NCBI GenBank assembly: GCA_946500615.1
Contig: CAMMWP010000001.1
Location: 1-64,000 of the forward strand
Origin: an uncultured Clostridium sp.
Lineage (GTDB): Bacteria > Bacillota > Clostridia > TANB77 > CAG-508
Direction of reading: 5' to 3'
DNA: 64,000 bases
Below are positions 20,464-31,000 of this stretch, in pieces. The position numbers and the translations under genes are program-made. The notes beneath the pieces were generated by a model. That model ran no database searches and was not told the origin of the DNA. It saw only the letters and a program-made list of their open reading frames with translations. Every line of letters starts with the position of its first letter. The stretch's first letter is position 1.

Positions 20464-21045
20464 ATGTATAATTATGCAGAAGTGGGAACTTTTAATACTC
20501 TTGATTTTGTCGAAAACAACGAAGAAGATATGGGTTATTTTAGACCACTATCAATGGATATCATTAAAGTTTTATTTAAATATCGTGAACTATATAAACG
20601 ATTTAAATTTTTGAAAGCGTTAAATGTTACAACTCGGTTGTTAAATGCAACGCAGTCATCTGTTCATTCAGAATTTTATTCACCTAAAAATAAAGTGTAT
20701 TTGTGGGAATATATGAAAGTTTTGAATGACCCGGATAACCAGATAGACTTTTTTTTATTTTGTGATCAACCACTTCTTCAAATTAAGAATCCATATATAG
20801 GAAATGTGCTTACAGAATTGGAACTATATAAAATTAGAATAATTCCAGTTGCAAAGAATCTGTATCCCCAATTTAACATGATTTTAGAAGATACAGATAA
20901 ATTACTAGAACACGCTATTAGTGAAATAAGACACAAAATACATATATTCAAGCCTAAAAAAACTTTAATAGTTACAGAAGGTCCCGAGTTTAATCGACAA
21001 AAATTATTGTTAACAACCCCAAAACCCAAAAATCCAGTTCTATAG
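20464..21045 (+). CDS. Hypothetical protein
   Basis: 193-aa ORF with GGAGG-like RBS, hairpin after stop; contains an in-frame CGG at 20635. Confidence 0.6.
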   Translation: MYNYAEVGTFNTLDFVENNEEDMGYFRPLSMDIIKVLFKYRELYKRFKFLKALNVTTRLLNATQSSVHSEFYSPKNKVYLWEYMKVLNDPDNQIDFFLFCDQPLLQIKNPYIGNVLTELELYKIRIIPVAKNLYPQFNMILEDTDKLLEHAISEIRHKIHIFKPKKTLIVTEGPEFNRQKLLLTTPKPKNPVL

Positions 21046-21081
21046 AGCTGGATTTTCTGTTTTCAAGTACAGTTCATTTTT

Positions 21082-21594
21082 TTATTTTAAATATTTGATT
21101 AATGTTTGATATACAACTTCTCTTTCTACCACCATTTTATTTTCCAGTTTATCTTTTACTTCTTCTAAATTACATAATTTTACATTTTCAACTTCATTTT
21201 CTTGCATTTTAACATTTTCCATATCTATCTTAGGCTTTATGACAACATAAAAGTCATATAACTGGTTATCAATAATTTCTCCTTGCTTTCTTGTAGGCTC
21301 AGAATATGTCGTAATATACATTAGTTCCTCTTGTTCTATCTTTAATCCTACTTCTTCTTTTACCTCTCTTATGGCTGCTTCTATGGAAGTTTGTCCTGCT
21401 GCTGAAATATCCCATTTTTCAGGGTTAGTTTTTACATGTTTAGACCTTTGTTGCATTAATAAATGTCCTTCTTTATCTAAAATTGCAATCACAACAATCC
21501 TATGCCATAATCCTTTTTCATGCACTTCTCTTCTCGTCACAACTTCTCCTGTTTTTGTTCCATCTTCATTTAAAACATCTATTAATTCTTCCAT
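21082..21594 (-). CDS. NUDIX hydrolase
   Basis: GQTSIEAAIREVKEEVGL. Confidence 0.9.
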   Translation of the reverse strand: MEELIDVLNEDGTKTGEVVTRREVHEKGLWHRIVVIAILDKEGHLLMQQRSKHVKTNPEKWDISAAGQTSIEAAIREVKEEVGLKIEQEELMYITTYSEPTRKQGEIIDNQLYDFYVVIKPKIDMENVKMQENEVENVKLCNLEEVKDKLENKMVVEREVVYQTLIKYLK

Positions 21595-21605
21595 GTTCGT
21601 TACTC

Positions 21606-22235
21606 CTATATTTCATATTCTTTTAATTTATCTATATATTTTTGTATAGATAGATTATTTATATCTTCTGGTTTTAACTTGCAATATTCCATAATCTGTT
21701 CTTCAATTTCTAATCCCCATTTAATTAATTAATTTGCTTTTTCCTCGTTAGACCATACAGATAGGGGTCTATTTTTATATCGTTTCTTCGCATCCTCTAA
21801 TCTTGCTTTTAAATTGGTCACACTATCTGGTGCAACTCTTTGATCACAGTAAGCACATATTTTAATTTCATAATTATCTGATTTGGCTGTTTGTTCATTT
21901 TTTCTAGAACGTTTCCCTTCTAAGATTTCTAATTCTTTATCTGATAAACCTTCTTCTTTTCCAATTAACAGATTGATTTTATGGTCATTTGTTCCATACT
22001 TTTCATAATACTTTTTTCTTAATTCTTTAAACTCTTTGTCCTGTATTTCCTTCTCTGGTATTTTTACCATATTTCCCATATCATGTAATAAAGAAACTCT
22101 TATAATTGCTTTTTTATCTATTGGTTTTCCTATCCAATTATCTAGAATAAGATTAGCACATGCTGCTACCCTTAACATATGCATTTGTAGATTTTCTGGT
22201 AAATGATATTTGTTATAGATTTCTATTATATTCAT
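21606..22235 (-). CDS. HD-domain protein; ORF stops at TAA 21729-21731 but reads on in frame for 40 codons
   Basis: SLLHDMGNM; continuation LIKWGLEIEEQIMEYCKLKPEDINNLSIQKYIDKLKEYEI*. Confidence 0.65.
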
Positions 22236-22243
22236 ACTGCCTC

Positions 22244-22747
22244 CTATTTTTCTTTCATGATTTGGTAAAATTCTTTAGCTGCAACACTTAATTCGTTTTC
22301 ATCCACATCATCTAATGCATATCTTTCATATCCTAAATTCTTATCTGGTTCTGCTATTTCTAATTCCCCACTTTTTAATGTCCCTTTATATGCCAGTAAT
22401 ATCCAGTATTTCTCCTTGTTATCTCTTAAATCTAGCGTTTTTTCTCCAATGGCTGTTATAAATGTATCAATAGAAATTTGAACATTTTTTCCAACTTCTT
22501 CTGTGATTTCTCTACGCAATGCACTTCTAAAATCAGAGTCTGTTGCTTTAACACCTCCACCAATTCCTTCTAACTTAAACCTTTCATCTCTACAACCTGG
22601 TCCTCTTCTTTGTAAAATAATTTTATTTTCTTTATCAAAGGCAAATACAATTACTGCTACTTTATATTCTTTTGGTACTTCTTTTTTGCTTTCTAAAATT
22701 TTTGCTAATTCTTTCATATCTTTTACTTCATTTGAAAACAATTCCAT
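22244..22747 (-). CDS. NUDIX hydrolase
   Basis: GGGVKATDSDFRSALRREITEEVGK. Confidence 0.85.
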   Translation of the reverse strand: MELFSNEVKDMKELAKILESKKEVPKEYKVAVIVFAFDKENKIILQRRGPGCRDERFKLEGIGGGVKATDSDFRSALRREITEEVGKNVQISIDTFITAIGEKTLDLRDNKEKYWILLAYKGTLKSGELEIAEPDKNLGYERYALDDVDENELSVAAKEFYQIMKEK

Positions 22748-22757
22748 AGAACTCTCC

Positions 22758-23168
22758 TTATTTCACTAAATCTAAATTACCATTAATAATAATTGGTGAA
22801 AATCCTGCTATTTCATCATATAAGATGCCTTCTGGAATTGGGTTATACATATAGATTTTTTTACCTTTCATAAAGGCTTCATATAGTTCTAGAAAAGTTG
22901 CCCCACCAATATAATTTGGTTTCCCATTTTTATCAAAGTTTAGAGTTAGCACAGCATCCATGCTTGAAATGGTTGCTTCACTGCGTTTGAACATCCTTTT
23001 CTTAAATTCAGAATGTGCTTCATTTCCCAATGCCCATGCTTCTTTTTCAGCATTAGGATTATCATATGAATTTGGTAATTCAATACTATGTCCCATCTCT
23101 TCTAATGTCTTCTTGATAGGTTCAATTTTGTCATAAAATGTTTTACTACAAATCACTAATATTTTCAT
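22758..23168 (-). CDS. Nucleoside 2-deoxyribosyltransferase-like protein
   Basis: Short Rossmann-like protein; DAVLTLNFDKNGKPNYIGGATFLELYEAFMKGKKIYMYN. Confidence 0.5.
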   Translation of the reverse strand: MKILVICSKTFYDKIEPIKKTLEEMGHSIELPNSYDNPNAEKEAWALGNEAHSEFKKRMFKRSEATISSMDAVLTLNFDKNGKPNYIGGATFLELYEAFMKGKKIYMYNPIPEGILYDEIAGFSPIIINGNLDLVK

Positions 23169-23192
23169 AAAAATTTCTCCTTTATTTCTCTT

Positions 23193-23420
23193 CTATAGCT
23201 CAAATCGATAGATTTGTTTTATTTCCGGATATTTCTCATGGTCTACTTCTGACAAAAACATATTTAATGGTCTAGCCCATATTTCATTATCTTCCTCATG
23301 CGTATAAATCACTAAAGCTTCCCCTGTTTCAGAATGTTTTGCAATACAAATGATTTTATGAATTGTTCCTTTAAAATGCCTATATACTTGTCCTAATTTT
23401 ACCTCTCTTTCCATCAACAT
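23193..23420 (-). CDS. DUF1653-like small protein
   Basis: LGQVYRHFKGTIHKIICIAKHSETGEALVIY. Confidence 0.75.
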   Translation of the reverse strand: MLMEREVKLGQVYRHFKGTIHKIICIAKHSETGEALVIYTHEEDNEIWARPLNMFLSEVDHEKYPEIKQIYRFEL

Positions 23421-23464
23421 TTTCTCCTTTCTTTATTTCTATTTTAGGATATTTTGTATTAAAC

Positions 23465-23995
23465 TTATTCCCATATTCCTTGATTAATATATCTAATTAA
23501 TGCCATGATACAAGCATTTTCTGTTAAGTCAATTCTAGATATCTCATCATGTGTTAAGATACTAACGCCACCTTTTCCTGTATTTAATCCATGGCTTTTA
23601 AAAATTCTATCCATAACTTTTCCAAGCTCTGTACTCGTTATTTCATCTATATATTTTGCATCAATTGGAAATCCTTGACTAGTTCCCATGCTTTGTTTTC
23701 CTTCTTTGTTTTCAATAACAACTGTATTAATGTCTATCCATTCTTCTAGTAAATCTGTGATTCCTCCTTCACTTGCTACATAGTAGTCTGCCTCTATGTT
23801 ATTTTTCTTAGCATATTCTTTTAAATTTTTTACTCTATTTTTTGCACCTATGACAATTTCTTTATTAATTGGTTGTGCTCCCACTTCTGAATCTACTGGG
23901 ATTCCTTGTATTTCAACATTATCAAAATATCTTTCAAAGGCTTTTTTTACCCCTTGTATTTTTCCTTGGTTTTTTGTTCCCATTAATATTTTCAT
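23465..23995 (-). CDS. Inosine/xanthosine triphosphatase (DUF84/YjjX-like)
   Basis: GTKNQGKIQGVKKAF; ASEGGI; TENACIMAL. Confidence 0.8.
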   Translation of the reverse strand: MKILMGTKNQGKIQGVKKAFERYFDNVEIQGIPVDSEVGAQPINKEIVIGAKNRVKNLKEYAKKNNIEADYYVASEGGITDLLEEWIDINTVVIENKEGKQSMGTSQGFPIDAKYIDEITSTELGKVMDRIFKSHGLNTGKGGVSILTHDEISRIDLTENACIMALIRYINQGIWE

Positions 23996-24120
23996 ATTAC
24001 CCCTCTTTTCTTTATGTGCTTATTTTATCACGGATGAATCGGAATGTAAATATTTAGAAAATTATTGATTTTTGCAAAATTTTATAATACACTTTGGTTA
24101 TAAATATTTTATATTTTAAT

Positions 24121-24255
24121 AAGAAACGCATGTGTAACGAAATCAAAGATTTCAACGCACTAATGTGAATACAGTTTCGCCGTACTTCACAAATATATGT
24201 AGCTTAAACCTTGTTGTATACGGAAAAATTTTATACAAGTTTAAGATAAAAGACA
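24121..24255. repeat. Structured intergenic repeat, inverted relative to 32160-32295
   Basis: Shared CGAAATC..GATTTCGTT, ACAACAAGGTT(T)AAGCTA, TTTTTCCGT(A/G)TACAACAAGG. Confidence 0.8.
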
Positions 24256-24385
24256 TTTTCTTTTCAAAATAAAATTTGTTTATTTTCACTTTGAGTTGTT
24301 AAACAAAAAGTTGCATAGTGTTTCTTTAGAGACTAAAATACTAAATGTTTGTTTTCTCTTTGGTTGTGTAACTTAAAGCTTCATA

Positions 24386-25189
24386 TTGTTCCTATACAAT
24401 AAAGAAAGGATTTTTGTAATGATAAATAGTAAAGATTTTTTAGGTAAGTTTGTTGATGTTATGATTGATAAACCACTAGGCAGTAAACATTCTGATAAAT
24501 ACCCCAATCATATATATCCTGTGAATTATGGATATATTCCAAATACTATAAGTGGAGATAATGAAGAATTAGACTGCTATATACTAGGTATATTTGAACC
24601 TTTGAAAACCTTTTATGGAAAATGCATTGCTATTATTCATAGAACAAATGATAATGATGACAAGTTGATTATTGTCCCAGAAGGTAAAAATTATTCAAAT
24701 GAAGAGATTAGAACATTGACAGAATTTCAAGAACGCTTTTTTGAAAGTGAGATTATTCGAAATGCTAATGACTTTGTATTTAATAGAAATATCCCTGAGC
24801 TTTCTGTGAGTAATTTAGAAAATAGTATTTCATTCTACAAAGCTTTAGGTTTTAAAATTGAATATGAAAGACCAGAAAATAAGTTTGTATTTCTTTCAAT
24901 GGGAAGCATTCAATTTATGTTACAAGAATTATCTAATAATGAAAAATGGAACTTAGCTCCTCTTACCTATCCTTTTGGAAATGGTATTAATTTTCAGTTG
25001 GAAGTAGATTCTGTTGATAAGATTTATTTAAAATTAAAGATTTTAGATTATCCGATTGCTTTTGATGTGGAAGAAAATTGGTATAGGCAAGATGATAAGT
25101 TACTTGGAAATAAGGAGTTTTTGGTACAAGACCCAGATGGATATTTGCTTAGATTTTCTGAGGATCTTGGGGAGAAGATGGTATTATAA
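24386..25189 (+). CDS. Inorganic pyrophosphatase-like domain fused to glyoxalase/bleomycin-resistance domain; start probably MINSKDFLG (24419)
   Basis: HPVNYGYIP-like YPVNYGYIPNT; NIPELSVSNLENSISFYKALGF...VQDPDGYLLRFSEDLG. Confidence 0.75.
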   Translation: MFLYNKERIFVMINSKDFLGKFVDVMIDKPLGSKHSDKYPNHIYPVNYGYIPNTISGDNEELDCYILGIFEPLKTFYGKCIAIIHRTNDNDDKLIIVPEGKNYSNEEIRTLTEFQERFFESEIIRNANDFVFNRNIPELSVSNLENSISFYKALGFKIEYERPENKFVFLSMGSIQFMLQELSNNEKWNLAPLTYPFGNGINFQLEVDSVDKIYLKLKILDYPIAFDVEENWYRQDDKLLGNKEFLVQDPDGYLLRFSEDLGEKMVL

Positions 25190-25376
25190 TTATAAGAAAT
25201 TGAATTGAAATGATATGAAAATGTAGGAAATTGGAATATCATATAAAAATACTTAAAAATAGAAAGTATAATTATCAGTTATCTTTTTATATCTTTATGT
25301 TTTATAGTTTCTATTTTATATTTTTCCAGTATTCTTTGCTAAATAGCTTTTCATATGTTTTACTTTGTTTATACTT

Positions 25377-26139
25377 CATTTTTTACTATCTAAAATAACA
25401 TACTTCTAAAACTTGCTTATGGTTTTTATTTCATAATCTTTTGTTTTACTACTATCTAAAATAACATACTTCTAAAACTGTATTTTTTCATATGCTTTTG
25501 TTGTTAGAGTTTTACTACTATCTAAAATAACATACTTCTAAAACTTTTTTATAACGCTTTGTCCATCTTCGAAAGTTTTACTACTATCTAAAATAACATA
25601 CTTCTAAAACATCGCGTTAAATATATCACTAAACCAATTGGTTTTACTACTATCTAAAATAACATACTTCTAAAACGAGTTATTTAACTCTAAAAAATTT
25701 ATACAAGTTTTACTACTATCTAAAATAACATACTTCTAAAACTATCTTTTTCTAAAATCTTCTTTTGTTTTTGTTTTACTACTATCTAAAATAACATACT
25801 TCTAAAACACCTTCTGTACATAACATTAATTGACACATGTTTTACTACTATCTAAAATAACATACTTCTAAAACTCTATATAATATGCAACTAATAATTC
25901 TCTTGTTTTACTACTATCTAAAATAACATACTTCTAAAACTATAGCTGTAGCAAGTTCTTTGATTTTATCAGTTTTACTACTATCTAAAATAACATACTT
26001 CTAAAACTCACCACCCTTAACCCAAGTATGAGCACCTGTTTTACTACTATCTAAAATAACATACTTCTAAAACTGTCGACCAACTATCAATAGTAAAATG
26101 TATGTTTTACTACTATCTAAAATAACATACTTCTAAAAC
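25377..26139 (-). CRISPR. Type II-A array: 12 repeats (36 nt), 11 spacers (30 nt, one 31 nt)
   Basis: Plus strand GTTTTACTACTATCTAAAATAACATACTTCTAAAAC; the copy at 25377-25412 is degenerate at the leader-distal end. Confidence 0.98.
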
Positions 26140-26200
26140 CTCAAATCAGGATAGAATTTTACAGTTAATGACTCTGTTATGTCATTTTAAACAGTACATT
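26140..26200 (-). promoter_or_regulatory. CRISPR leader-proximal region with ATTTGAG abutting the first repeat
   Basis: Minus strand ...CCTGATTTGAG|GTTTTAGAAG. Confidence 0.75.
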
Positions 26201-26884
26201 TCATAGAATATAATCATCAAAATTTTCATTAATAACTAAAATATTCTCATATTCTAGTTTTTCATCAACACTTTTCTCAATTAATAATAATTTAATATTA
26301 TTATATAATGAATATTTATATAATTCAATTAATTCTTGTTTAGATAAATAAATTTTCAAATTTGGAATTACAATTATACTAAAAATCTCTAATGTTGAAT
26401 TCAAATCTATTAAAAATTCAATCTTTTCTAAAATAGAATTATAAGCTAAATTATCTATCTTTAAATCATATAATTTTAGCATTTTTGATATATCTATATC
26501 ATCACTCATAGTAAATTCAAACGGAAATTCATTAATTTCATCTATAATACATTTTCTTATCTCAACAAATAAGCTCTGCAATTTTATATCACCACTATTT
26601 TCAATGTCTTTTGATATAACATCATATAGTTTATTTAATATTTTTTTAGAATTATACTCAATATTAAACAAATCTAATATCATACACATTTCCTTTTGTA
26701 TTTTTAATTCTTTATTATCTTTATCTAATAAGAATATATCATTTGAATCATCTATATCTTCTATTTTATTATTTAATTTTTGAATTATATTAGTAAAACA
26801 TTTTGTATCATTTATAGCTAAAATATTTACTTTGCCCTCATAAAATTCTAATTCATTAGTAAATCCGTTTATCTTTAATTTCAT
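26201..26884 (-). CDS. csn2: Csn2-like type II-A protein
   Basis: Position after cas2, size, MKLKINGFTNELEFYEGKVNILAINDTK. Confidence 0.8.
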   Translation of the reverse strand: MKLKINGFTNELEFYEGKVNILAINDTKCFTNIIQKLNNKIEDIDDSNDIFLLDKDNKELKIQKEMCMILDLFNIEYNSKKILNKLYDVISKDIENSGDIKLQSLFVEIRKCIIDEINEFPFEFTMSDDIDISKMLKLYDLKIDNLAYNSILEKIEFLIDLNSTLEIFSIIVIPNLKIYLSKQELIELYKYSLYNNIKLLLIEKSVDEKLEYENILVINENFDDYIL

Positions 26885-27201
26885 AAAATAATCATCCTTT
26901 CTGTATTGTCCAATACATCAGTATCTTTCTTACCTACAATATATTCAATACTATTAAATTGCTTTTCAGTGATGGTAATCATTTGAACAATACCTTTTGG
27001 TGGCTTATTTTTATTTATCTTATCTTTTACCGAATTCACAATAGAATTATTAAGTGCTAACTTAGTATATACTGATTCTTGCATCATAATAAATCCTTCA
27101 TTTATTAGTAATTTTCTGAATTTCGAATAAATTTTCCTATCTTTAGCAGTATCTGTGGGAAGGTCAAAAAATAATAATATCCTCATATATCTAAAACTCA
27201 T
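26881..27201 (-). CDS. cas2: CRISPR-associated Cas2
   Basis: YMRILLFFDLPTDTAKDRKIYSKFRKLLINEGF. Confidence 0.95.
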   Translation of the reverse strand: MSFRYMRILLFFDLPTDTAKDRKIYSKFRKLLINEGFIMMQESVYTKLALNNSIVNSVKDKINKNKPPKGIVQMITITEKQFNSIEYIVGKKDTDVLDNTERMIIL

Positions 27202-28063
27202 AATTCAGTATTTCACTTTCCTGCTTAATTTCATTCTCAAGAAAATCAAATACACTAGTTATAAATATTTGTATTGCGTTTGATAAATATTGTTTTTTTC
27301 CTTGTATGCAGACCTCCCTATTACATACATCTATCAACTTATATTTATATTCTTTATCAAATACAAACTCTCTATTTTCAAAAACAATTTCATCTACTAT
27401 AGGTCTAAATATTTCCATCAAATCACAAGATAAATTAAATTGATTAAATTCATTCTTATGATTAATACCTAACTGGGTTATATATCCCTTTGCTACAACT
27501 TCTCTATTTATTAATGATAACAATATAGTATAACCATAATCTAGTGACACATTTGTATTATCAGGTTCACTTCTAAAAAAATCCATTCCATATAATAGAT
27601 TAAAATATACTTTAGCTGCATGTCCCTCTCTATTTGTTTTATCTGCTAGTTCCACTTCTGTTTCATATTTTAATAATTTTTCATAACCTTGTATTTCCAG
27701 CCTTTTTAATAACATCGCTTGATTATGTATCTTATATCTTATTATTTGTTGCCAAGCTAAATCTTTTTTTACTTGCTTCCATTTTGTTTGATTTGCAACT
27801 TTTTTACTTGTGTTAAAAGATCCATAGTATGGCACCATTTCACAGGATGGATTTCGCTTTTCATCACATATAATTAGTTTTATTTTTTTATTAGCTAATT
27901 CATTTATTAGATATGATGTAATTGATGCCATACCATTTTCAATTATTATTGTATTTATTTCAGATAGGTGAATCATTTTTAAATCTTCACTTCTTACTAT
28001 TAAATAATCATTTTTATAACTTAATTTGCAATTTTTATTTATTACAACTGTTCTCCATCCCAT
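27191..28063 (-). CDS. cas1: CRISPR-associated Cas1 (type II)
   Basis: MGWRTVVINKNCKLSYKNDYLIV...INTIIIENG; overlaps cas9 end. Confidence 0.96.
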   Translation of the reverse strand: MGWRTVVINKNCKLSYKNDYLIVRSEDLKMIHLSEINTIIIENGMASITSYLINELANKKIKLIICDEKRNPSCEMVPYYGSFNTSKKVANQTKWKQVKKDLAWQQIIRYKIHNQAMLLKRLEIQGYEKLLKYETEVELADKTNREGHAAKVYFNLLYGMDFFRSEPDNTNVSLDYGYTILLSLINREVVAKGYITQLGINHKNEFNQFNLSCDLMEIFRPIVDEIVFENREFVFDKEYKYKLIDVCNREVCIQGKKQYLSNAIQIFITSVFDFLENEIKQESEILNYEF

Positions 28064-31000
28064 CTATTTTATACCTTCTTTCGTACATTCCTGTTACAGA
28101 TTTATCAATAAATATCATATTAATCAATTTATCAGTATTAAATCTTTTTTTACTCATTCGTCCTTCTCTATCAGTCAATTTATATTCTTTTTTATTCCTA
28201 TTTATTTTACTCAAGTTTCCTTGACCTGTTTCCATCAAATCTATTAAACCATTTATTACAGATTTTTTATTTTCCTCTTCTATACTTTCAAAATCTTTCT
28301 TTAACAATTTCTCGTATGTATTTTTAAAAACTAGATATTCTTTTTGTAATTTTTCTAGCAAATAATTATACATATAATTATAATTGCTATCTAACTCTTC
28401 TATTTCTTCATCTTTTAAATATTTTTTATCTGTATTCATAAAGTGTACTAATCTTTGCATTTTTTCATTCACTATTAATTCTTTAGCAGTTCTAACTTCT
28501 GTATCACTACATAATCTCATAGTAATACCATTTTCATCAATGTATTCTTGATTTTTTAACATCTTATTTTTTATTATCTTTAGGTTTGCATATTGTTTAT
28601 CTTTTAAGAAAGAAGATTTAATAAATTCTTCTACTGTTATTTTTCCATTTTTTATCCTATAAGAAACTTGTATTGGAACTCCAATTAATTGATATTCTTT
28701 ATTTCCTTTTGCATTTTCATATTCAAATATTACAAAATATGCTTTATTTTCTCCTGAATATCCGCCATATTTATCTACTGGTTTGGTATTCTTTAATGAT
28801 ATTACTGGCTTTTCTTTTACACTATATAAAGTTTGGTTATAGAATTCACCTGTTCCTTCTTCCAACATTCTACTTAAATAGCAATCTTTATAATTTAATA
28901 TTTTCTTTATTTTATTTATATCTATATTTTTATTTACTATTCCCATTATGATACCGTATTTTTCTTTTTTACTCTCATCACTTTTCATATAGTTTTTAAT
29001 GTAATCATTATATTTAAATTCACCTAATCCGTGCCATCTTTTATTTAATGTATTTCCAATTACACTTAAAATATAGGCATCATGTGCATGATGATAATGA
29101 TTTATATTTCTGTTTTTATATATTTGATATTTTATTCTAAACCAATGTCCTAAATCTGCCCTTATTGCAAATACATTAGATTGTGCATATTCATTAGTTA
29201 ATAAATTCGTAACATATTTTGTTATTTGTCTTGTTTCTACTAATTGTCTTTCTATAAATTTTTCTTTGTCTGTATCTGTCTCAAACATTTTTGTTTTCAT
29301 TAATCTGTTAAATTTTACTTGGCTAATTAATCCTGCTTCTAGTAAGCTTTTCCACCATGTAATTTGCTCATTTCCAATATTTAATGCTTCACGTAATAGC
29401 ATATTCTTTTTATTTTGATTTTCACTACGTAGAACTAATGCTTTATTATCAAAACTATCTATCATCTTATATGATTGTGGTATAATATGATCTATTTCAT
29501 AATTTTGTAATTCATCAATATTTAATGGGGTACCACTATATAAAGATTTTCCATTTTGTATAAAATATAAATACAATTTATCTGTTAATTCTTTATCACT
29601 TTGATGTTTTTTTAATTCTGCATAAACTTTATGGTTATAATCTTTTAAATATTTTATCTGGTTTTCAATGTCATCATATATTTTTAATAATTTCCTAGCT
29701 CTATTATCTTTTAATGTCTTATTTTTATCTTCACTCCTTGCAAATTCTATATATATGTTTTTTGGAAATGCCTTCATTACTTTTGTTATTTCTTTAACAA
29801 TACAAATTGTTTGCCATATTGCTCTTTTATTTGCTGGTGATGTAGGTGTTTTATCTATTTCTTTATATGTTATATTTTTTTCTTCTTTTGGTAATAATTC
29901 TTCTATTTTTTTATTAAATCCATAATCCTTGTTATTAATTATCTGCATAAAATTAAATTTCGTATTTTCTAATTTTTCCATGATGCTTTCACCATCGTTT
30001 GATTTTAAGCCTATTAGTAACATTTTTGATAATCTTGACCAGCCAGAATATTTTAATTTTAATATTTGTTTTATCTGATTATCTGTTAAATCTTTGTATG
30101 TATTTTTTAATTTTCTTTCTAATATCTTCTTTTCTTCGAATATGGTAATCCAATAAATAATATTTTCGCACTCTTCATAGTTATTTTCATCTACTTTTCC
30201 TAAAATTTTCTTTAAATCTATATATGCTGACATATTAGATGTAAAATTCTCTCCATCACTTAATCCAGTAAAACTTTCTACTTTTATCCCTTCTGTTGCT
30301 AACAAATCTATTACTTTTTTCTTTGTTACCTTTTTATTTACTTTGAACAATTTATCAATTATCAATTTTTTTGTATCTTTTGATATTGATCTTTCATTTA
30401 TCCTTACGTTGTTTAATTCATTTAAGATACAAAATTCAGAATACAATAATGATTGTTTTGGCATTACATCTTCATTTATTAAATATGTACATTTATTCGT
30501 CATCCTTCTAATAAATTTTTCTGCTGTTTTGTCTATATCAATAACTTGTTCAAAATTCCATGGATAAATTTTTTCATTGCTTTTTCTTTCTAACCAAGCC
30601 CATTTACTATTTCCATTAGCTAAAGGTCCTACAAAATATGGAATTCTGAAATAAAATAATTTCAAAATTTGTTCTTTATTGTCTTTAAGTGTATGATAAT
30701 ATTTCCCCTGTTTTTCTATTATCTTTTCTAATTCTATTTGATGTAATTGGTGCGGAATTGCACCATTATCAGTTACATTTAATTTTATTAAGAAATTTCC
30801 ATCTGTAATTTTACTTACAATAGTGTTTACTGTTTCATCTTTCTCTGCTAATTTTTTTAATTTCTTTTTTAATGTTTCAAAAAATTCTTCTGGTTTACAT
30901 TTTTTACATGGCTTACCACAATTTTTCCCATTATATGCAACATAATTATTAGTTCCTTCTCTTCTAAACATTTTTGTATATTCATTTTTAAAATATTTTT

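Noticed and set aside
25357-25376. An additional upstream CRISPR repeat (GTTTTACTTTGTTTATACTTC)
   Set aside because: Only about 9 nt match the repeat and spacing is wrong; treated as chance or remnant.
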